A DNA stretch of 16,866 nucleotides, from contig JASHTI010000002.1 of the NCBI GenBank assembly GCA_030040625.1, positions 1-16,866 of the forward strand, written 5' to 3'. Position numbers and translations under genes: made by a program. The stretch comes from Thermoplasmata archaeon (GTDB lineage: Archaea > Thermoplasmatota > Thermoplasmata > Lutacidiplasmatales > UBA184). Positions 12,961-16,866 of this stretch are shown in pieces. Below the pieces are notes generated by a model. It had not been told where the DNA came from. It worked only from the letters and a program-made list of their open reading frames with translations, and searched no databases. Positions within the stretch are counted from its first letter, which is position 1. The number at the start of each line of letters is the position of its first letter.

Positions 12961-14505
12961 GTGGGCGTCGGGACAGAGCCGGGGGCGCCGGCAGTACCAT
13001 CCGACTCGACCGGCGGGTTGCCGGTCGGGCCGGATCTGCGCGAACGGAACGTCCTCCTGCTCGATCTCTCGAAGAGCATGCTGGCGCCCCTGCCCGAGCC
13101 GGAGGGGACCGCGCGCGAGCGCCAGAAGATCGAGGTCGCCCGCACGGCGGTCTACCGGATCCTCAAGGACGCCGCGAAGAGCGGAACGCCGTTCGGCCTC
13201 GTGACCTTCACCGAGACCGTGCGCGTGCCGGTCCCGCTCGGTACGATCCAGCGGGATCATCTCCCGTTCATCGAGAACCTCATCTCGCTCCTCACACCGA
13301 GCGGCCGCTCGGCGGTCTGGGACGCGCTGGCCGCCGGCGCCGACCTGCTCCGGTCGGGCGAGAACGGGGTCCGGGGGAACCTGGTCCTGGTTACGGACGG
13401 ATGGGACAACGCCTCCACCAAGTTCACGGCGACGCCGGTCGACGCGAGCACGCCGCCGGATCCGAAGGCGAAGGCCGACCTCGTGCCGTACGTGCTGCCG
13501 CCCGGCTCCCAGCTGAGCGTGCGGATCCTCGGGATCGGCAGCGGGGCCGAGCGCGACAAGGGCGTCGACGCCGGGCAGATGAACGGCCTGCTCGACCGCC
13601 TCCGGCGCCGCTCCGGCGAGATCGGTGTCGCCGGGGTCTTCACGTTCCAGGAGGTGACGACCGGCTCGGCGCTCTTCGCCCAGATGGTCCAGGCGTTCCT
13701 GGACGTCGGCTACGGCGACGAGCGCCCGCCGCTGGACGAGCTGCACCCGGAGGAGCTCGCCAAGACCGCCTCCGCCGCGGCGAAGGCGCTGAAGGACCCC
13801 GGTGGGCACGAGACCGTCGGCCGCCTGCGCGTCGGGCCGATCGCGCCGCCGTCGCCGTCCAGCTCGCTCGTCTCCCCGGCCGTCGAGGTCGGCGTGCTGT
13901 CCACCGTCGCGGGGACCCCCGCCTACCTCAAGGACCGCTACGGCCCCCTCGGGGAGGTCGTCGAGACCTACCTCGCCGGCAACTACGACCAGGCCGCCGC
14001 GCTGCTGGCACGGTGCGCCAGCCTCCTACCGCCCGTCACGCGGTACTACTGGGAGGCTCGGATCCGGTTCGCGCAGCACCAGAACGCCGAGGCGGCCAAG
14101 GCGCTGCTCACCGCCTGGACGGAAGCGGAGAAGCTCCCGGACGACAGCCGGGCGCCGGTGATCCGTCGGCTCGCGCTCCTCCAGGCGAAACTCCAGAACG
14201 ACACCGAGACCGAGACGCTCGTCCGCTTCCTGGACGACGCCGAGGCCCGGCTCGAGGGGACCCGTCCCGCGATCCGCGAGCGCCTGCGGGCGCTGCTCGC
14301 GGACCTGATGGAGCTGCGGGGGACCTACCAGCTGACGCGCCTCGCGGGCGCCGGGGACCTGCAGGACGCCGCGCAGAAGCACGAGGCGGCCGTCGAACTG
14401 GTCTTCGGGCGGCTCCAGGATGCCCGCCTCGACCTCGCCGGCACGGGGCCGGTGGTCGACGGGACGCTGGATTTCATTGAAATATGCCTCGCGGAGATGC
14501 GTTAG
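12961..14505 (+). CDS. VWA-domain protein with C-terminal helical (TPR-like) region
   Basis: A 514-residue protein with a von Willebrand factor A domain in residues about 28-235. The MIDAS metal site is visible as DLSKS (Asp35, Ser37, Ser39), with SGRSAVWDAL where families usually have a Thr, and LVLVTDGWDN carrying the distal Asp. A linker containing PPSPSSS follows, then helical repeats from about residue 320 (YLAGNYDQAAALLARCASLL, HQNAEAAKALLTAWTEAEKL), which look TPR-like. There is no signal peptide or membrane helix, so a cytoplasmic protein is likely. GTG start, with a weak SD (GCGGAG) upstream. The GTPase-like gene follows 13 bases downstream with a strong SD. VWA proteins commonly act as metal-dependent scaffolds; its partner here is probably the next gene product. 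Confidence 0.85.
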   Translation: MGVGTEPGAPAVPSDSTGGLPVGPDLRERNVLLLDLSKSMLAPLPEPEGTARERQKIEVARTAVYRILKDAAKSGTPFGLVTFTETVRVPVPLGTIQRDHLPFIENLISLLTPSGRSAVWDALAAGADLLRSGENGVRGNLVLVTDGWDNASTKFTATPVDASTPPDPKAKADLVPYVLPPGSQLSVRILGIGSGAERDKGVDAGQMNGLLDRLRRRSGEIGVAGVFTFQEVTTGSALFAQMVQAFLDVGYGDERPPLDELHPEELAKTASAAAKALKDPGGHETVGRLRVGPIAPPSPSSSLVSPAVEVGVLSTVAGTPAYLKDRYGPLGEVVETYLAGNYDQAAALLARCASLLPPVTRYYWEARIRFAQHQNAEAAKALLTAWTEAEKLPDDSRAPVIRRLALLQAKLQNDTETETLVRFLDDAEARLEGTRPAIRERLRALLADLMELRGTYQLTRLAGAGDLQDAAQKHEAAVELVFGRLQDARLDLAGTGPVVDGTLDFIEICLAEMR

Positions 14506-14509
14506 GAGG
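14504..14509 (+). promoter_or_regulatory. Ribosome binding site of the GTPase-like gene
   Basis: AGGAGG overlaps the stop codon of the VWA gene and lies 9 bases before the GTG at 14519. It decides the start of the next gene, whose frame is open further upstream. Confidence 0.75.
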
Positions 14510-14518
14510 GCCATAGTC

Positions 14519-15685
14519 GTGGGCGAGGTCAAGGTCACGACCCGGACGCGCCGGGCCCCGGGCGCCAAGCGCGAGGCGAAGGCCTCCGAGGAGTCGGCGC
14601 GGATCGCGGTCGTCGGGATCCCGGCCTCCGGGAAGACGACGTACTTCCGGTTCCTCTCCGGCCACTTCGGCCTGAACCTGCCGATCACCTACGTCCCGCA
14701 GCCGGCGAACGGCTGGAGCCTCCCGCTGTTCGGCGACCTGGAGAGCGACGTCGCCCTCGAGGAGACGACCTACGAGACGGCCGACCCGACCGATCCCGAG
14801 GGGAGCCTGGAGACGACGACCCGCTACTACGTCAATCGCCCGCTGGAGGACCGCAAGAAGCTCTGGGTCGAGCTGAGCGCCGGCCGGGAGAACCAGGGGA
14901 TCCTCACCAAGTACCCGCTGCCGACGAAGTTCAACCAGTTCGTCGAGATGCGCATGCGCTTCCGCTTCGGGGCGGCCGACGCCCCCGGCGGCTCCAAGCC
15001 GATGGAGTTGATCACCGTCGACGAGGCCGGCGGGATCATCGCCGACTACTTCACCTACGACCGGCTCTGGCTCAGCGGCGCCGACGCCGAGGTCTCCGAT
15101 CGGAGCTGCCGGGTGATCCCGCACTTCGACTCCTGGCGGCCGGATCGGCAGGAGCTGTGGCGGCGGGGCCTCACGCTCCTGGGGCGGTTCGTCGACGGCG
15201 CCGACGCGATCATCCTGCTCCTCTCCCCCTCCCTCGCCTCGCTCCGCGACCAGGCCCAGCAGGTGAACCTCGCCCGCGGGGTCTTCCGCTACGTCACCAA
15301 GCGGAACCTCCCGCTCGTGATCGCCGTCTCGAAGGCGGACCGGCTCAAGGAGTTCTACGGCGAGATCGATCGGACGATCCACGACCGCGGCTACCGCAGC
15401 GAGTTCGACACGACCGACTTCCTCCTCCGGCGCGACGGGGCGGGGATGGGGACGATCCTCGTCGCCCAGGAGGGCCGGGGGATCTCGACGAAGGAGGATG
15501 TCTTCCTGATGTCGAGCGCGGTGTCGACCGGCGAGGGCCACCCGATGTTCCTGGGCGAAGGGGGCGAGCAGGCCCCCGAGGTCGGGACCCCGACGCTCGG
15601 CGTCCCGGTGATGGTGAACACAACGCTGCCGCTGGCGCGGGCCTGCGAGCGGGTCTTCGCGCGCCGGGCGACCAAGGGGTCGTGA
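14519..15685 (+). CDS. P-loop GTPase-like protein (TRAFAC/double-GTPase type)
   Basis: A 388-residue P-loop NTPase with GTPase-style motifs in order. The G1/Walker A loop is GIPASGKT (residues 33-40); a DEAG (168-171) follows the strand LITV and fits the G3 DxxG; SKAD (271-274) after LVIAV fits G4; MSSA (331-334) fits G5. Between G1 and G3 lies an insertion of about 90 residues, and RFVDGADAIILLLSP precedes G4. The set is typical of a GTPase rather than an ATPase, although SKAD replaces NKxD. No membrane segment is seen. The GTG start is fixed by AGGAGG at 14504-14509. The stop overlaps the next ATG (TGATG). Similar VWA-GTPase pairs occur in the double-GTPase conflict systems; that link is inference. 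Confidence 0.8.
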   Translation: MGEVKVTTRTRRAPGAKREAKASEESARIAVVGIPASGKTTYFRFLSGHFGLNLPITYVPQPANGWSLPLFGDLESDVALEETTYETADPTDPEGSLETTTRYYVNRPLEDRKKLWVELSAGRENQGILTKYPLPTKFNQFVEMRMRFRFGAADAPGGSKPMELITVDEAGGIIADYFTYDRLWLSGADAEVSDRSCRVIPHFDSWRPDRQELWRRGLTLLGRFVDGADAIILLLSPSLASLRDQAQQVNLARGVFRYVTKRNLPLVIAVSKADRLKEFYGEIDRTIHDRGYRSEFDTTDFLLRRDGAGMGTILVAQEGRGISTKEDVFLMSSAVSTGEGHPMFLGEGGEQAPEVGTPTLGVPVMVNTTLPLARACERVFARRATKGS

Positions 15686-16866
15686 TGGGCGCGGGCGGTC
15701 TCCCGTCCCTCCGCCCGGTGGCGCCGATCGCCTCGGTCTGGTGCCGCCAGGTCGACAACGAGGCGGAGAGCCCGGGCTACACGGCGATCCCGGACGAGTT
15801 CCCGGGTCGTCAGGAGGCGCTCGAGACGATCCGCCTCGTCGGCCACCTCACCATCAACGTCGCCGACACCCAGGACTACTGGGACCCGGATCCGAGCCAG
15901 ACGCTCTCCTTCTATCCGAACCTGTTCCTCTACCCGGCGGCCGGCGGCCGCTACACGTGCGTCGGCCGGATGTTCCTGTCGACCGAGGACCGCCCGCGCC
16001 TCGGGATGAAGACCCTCGTCTTCACGACGGAGGAGCTCGTCCAGACCGGCGACTTCGGCGGCGCGGTGCTCCGGGCCCACGCGACGATGGCGGGGCGCGA
16101 CGAGAGCCGGCGGCCCCGGGCCGAGCCGGACGCCGCGACGTTCCAGGCGGTCGGCGAAGGGTTCCTCTTCCACCGCGGGACGACCGAGCCGGTCGTCGCC
16201 GTGGCCGCCAGCGACCAGTGGGAGGGGGTCGCGCAGGCGGTGCAGGCGCTCGTCGGCGCGCTGCCGACGGCCCTCGTCGCGCTGAGCGGCTTCCTCGTCT
16301 TCCCGTACTTCCTGCCGGCCCCGAAGGTCGACATGCGCGAGTTCACCGAGCAGATCCCGCTCGCGCTCGCCGTCATGCGGGTGGGGCGACAGGAGTCCGA
16401 GGGGGAGCGTCACGTCAAGCGGATGCAGAGCTGGCAGGGCCAGCCGGTCTCGCTGCGGGACCTGACGCGCCCGGCGCCGTCGCGCTCCAAGGAGGGGCTG
16501 CCGCTCGTGCTCCAGTACGTCCGCGACCACGCGGACGAGAAGGCCGCCGAGGTGGCGCGGCGGGTCGACCAGGTCGAGGGGCCGCGGCTCGCCGAGGCGC
16601 TCGCCGACCCGGAGGCGCCGACCGGCCGGGAACGCCGCAAGGAGATGTGGCGGATCGGCACCGCGATGGAGACGGCCGCGCTCCTTCTCGCGCGCCCCCG
16701 GGGACGGACGGTCTCCGTGACGGGCGACGCGGCCCGTCGGGCGAACCAGTACCTCGAGGCGAAGCCGGGCGAGGCCCCCGTGCTCACGCCGCCGGCTCCC
16801 CCCGCGGCGCCCGCCGCCCCCGCCCCCGAACCCGTGGCGGCGGCCGTCGCAGTCGCCCCGGAGGCC
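15685..16866 (+). CDS. Third protein of the VWA-GTPase operon, possibly GAP1-like (partial)
   Basis: The frame runs from the ATG at 15685 (sharing one base with the preceding stop) to the window edge without a stop, giving at least 394 residues. The N-terminal domain has SVWCRQVDNEAESPGYTAIP (residues 17-36), then strands around TLSFYPNLFLYP and YTCVGRMFLSTEDRPRLGMKTLVFTTEEL (residues about 90-118). A hydrophobic stretch at about 185-210 (including FLVFPYFLP) follows. A charged helical region covers about 270-365, and a Pro/Ala-rich linker begins near 367. The D-RPRLG-K-LVFTTEEL pattern and the later ALP...F-F-Y segment resemble the N-terminal domain of GTPase-associated protein 1 (GAP1) as I remember it. 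I hold this weakly; no catalytic residues are evident. Confidence 0.7.
   Translation, partial: MGAGGLPSLRPVAPIASVWCRQVDNEAESPGYTAIPDEFPGRQEALETIRLVGHLTINVADTQDYWDPDPSQTLSFYPNLFLYPAAGGRYTCVGRMFLSTEDRPRLGMKTLVFTTEELVQTGDFGGAVLRAHATMAGRDESRRPRAEPDAATFQAVGEGFLFHRGTTEPVVAVAASDQWEGVAQAVQALVGALPTALVALSGFLVFPYFLPAPKVDMREFTEQIPLALAVMRVGRQESEGERHVKRMQSWQGQPVSLRDLTRPAPSRSKEGLPLVLQYVRDHADEKAAEVARRVDQVEGPRLAEALADPEAPTGRERRKEMWRIGTAMETAALLLARPRGRTVSVTGDAARRANQYLEAKPGEAPVLTPPAPPAAPAAPAPEPVAAAVAVAPEA

Noticed and set aside
12598..13809. A 403-residue minus-strand frame over the start of the VWA gene
   Set aside because: It is antisense to the VWA domain with its MIDAS motif and has Arg/Ala/Gly shadow composition.
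1..16866. CRISPR arrays, insertion sequences, tRNA or rRNA genes
   Set aside because: I saw no regularly spaced repeats, transposase motifs, terminal inverted repeats flanked by duplications, or tRNA T-arm signatures in the gaps, which are all under 250 bases.

Overview
This window is archaeal chromosome. It carries archaeal or eukaryote-type information genes: Gar1, transcription factor B, ribosomal proteins eS19, eL39, eL31 and eS17, aIF6 and a PDCD5-family protein. The visible promoters are TATA boxes, placed so that several transcripts should be leaderless. The DNA is strongly GC-rich with many GTG and TTG starts, so long antisense ORFs are frequent and mostly meaningless. The gene pairs (gar1-tfb; rps19e-pdcd5-rpl39e-rpl31e-eif6) are of the euryarchaeal type. 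A GC-rich Thermoplasmatota-like lineage is my best guess, but the sequence alone does not prove it.

Layout. (1) Positions 1-1712, plus strand: the end of a proline-rich protein and a 436-residue helical, acidic, proline-rich protein, both unrecognised. (2) 1713-3725, plus: a 17-bp perfect palindrome, a TATA box, gar1 and tfb overlapping by four bases, then purN. (3) 9388-3755, minus: a tightly packed six-gene operon reading mocA, xdhC, hcrC, hcrA, hcrB and a small ParB/SerK-like protein. Its FAD subunit carries four extra cysteines with 16/8/9 spacing, the signature I know from 4-hydroxybenzoyl-CoA reductase, so I call it an HcrABC-type molybdenum hydroxylase with its own cofactor-maturation genes. 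(4) 9499-11546, plus: a leaderless ribosomal and translation operon including a 52-residue eL39 gene. (5) 11785-11561, minus: eS17 from its own promoter. (6) 12722-11871, minus: a Doc/Fic-fold protein with a C-terminal zinc ribbon and no visible antitoxin. (7) 12961 to the right edge, plus: a VWA-domain protein, a P-loop GTPase-like protein and a third protein cut by the window edge, in one operon.

How it fits together. Regions 2, 4 and 5 are housekeeping. Region 3 is a metabolic unit that should build and sulfurate a molybdopterin-cytosine-dinucleotide cofactor and load it into a three-subunit enzyme acting on an aromatic CoA thioester or similar substrate. Regions 6 and 7 are the most likely home of something little described. 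The VWA + GTPase + third-protein set resembles the GTPase-centred biological-conflict systems described computationally in bacteria (VWA, double-GTPase and GAP1 families), and it lies divergent from a Doc/Fic protein. This reading comes from motifs only and needs profile searches.
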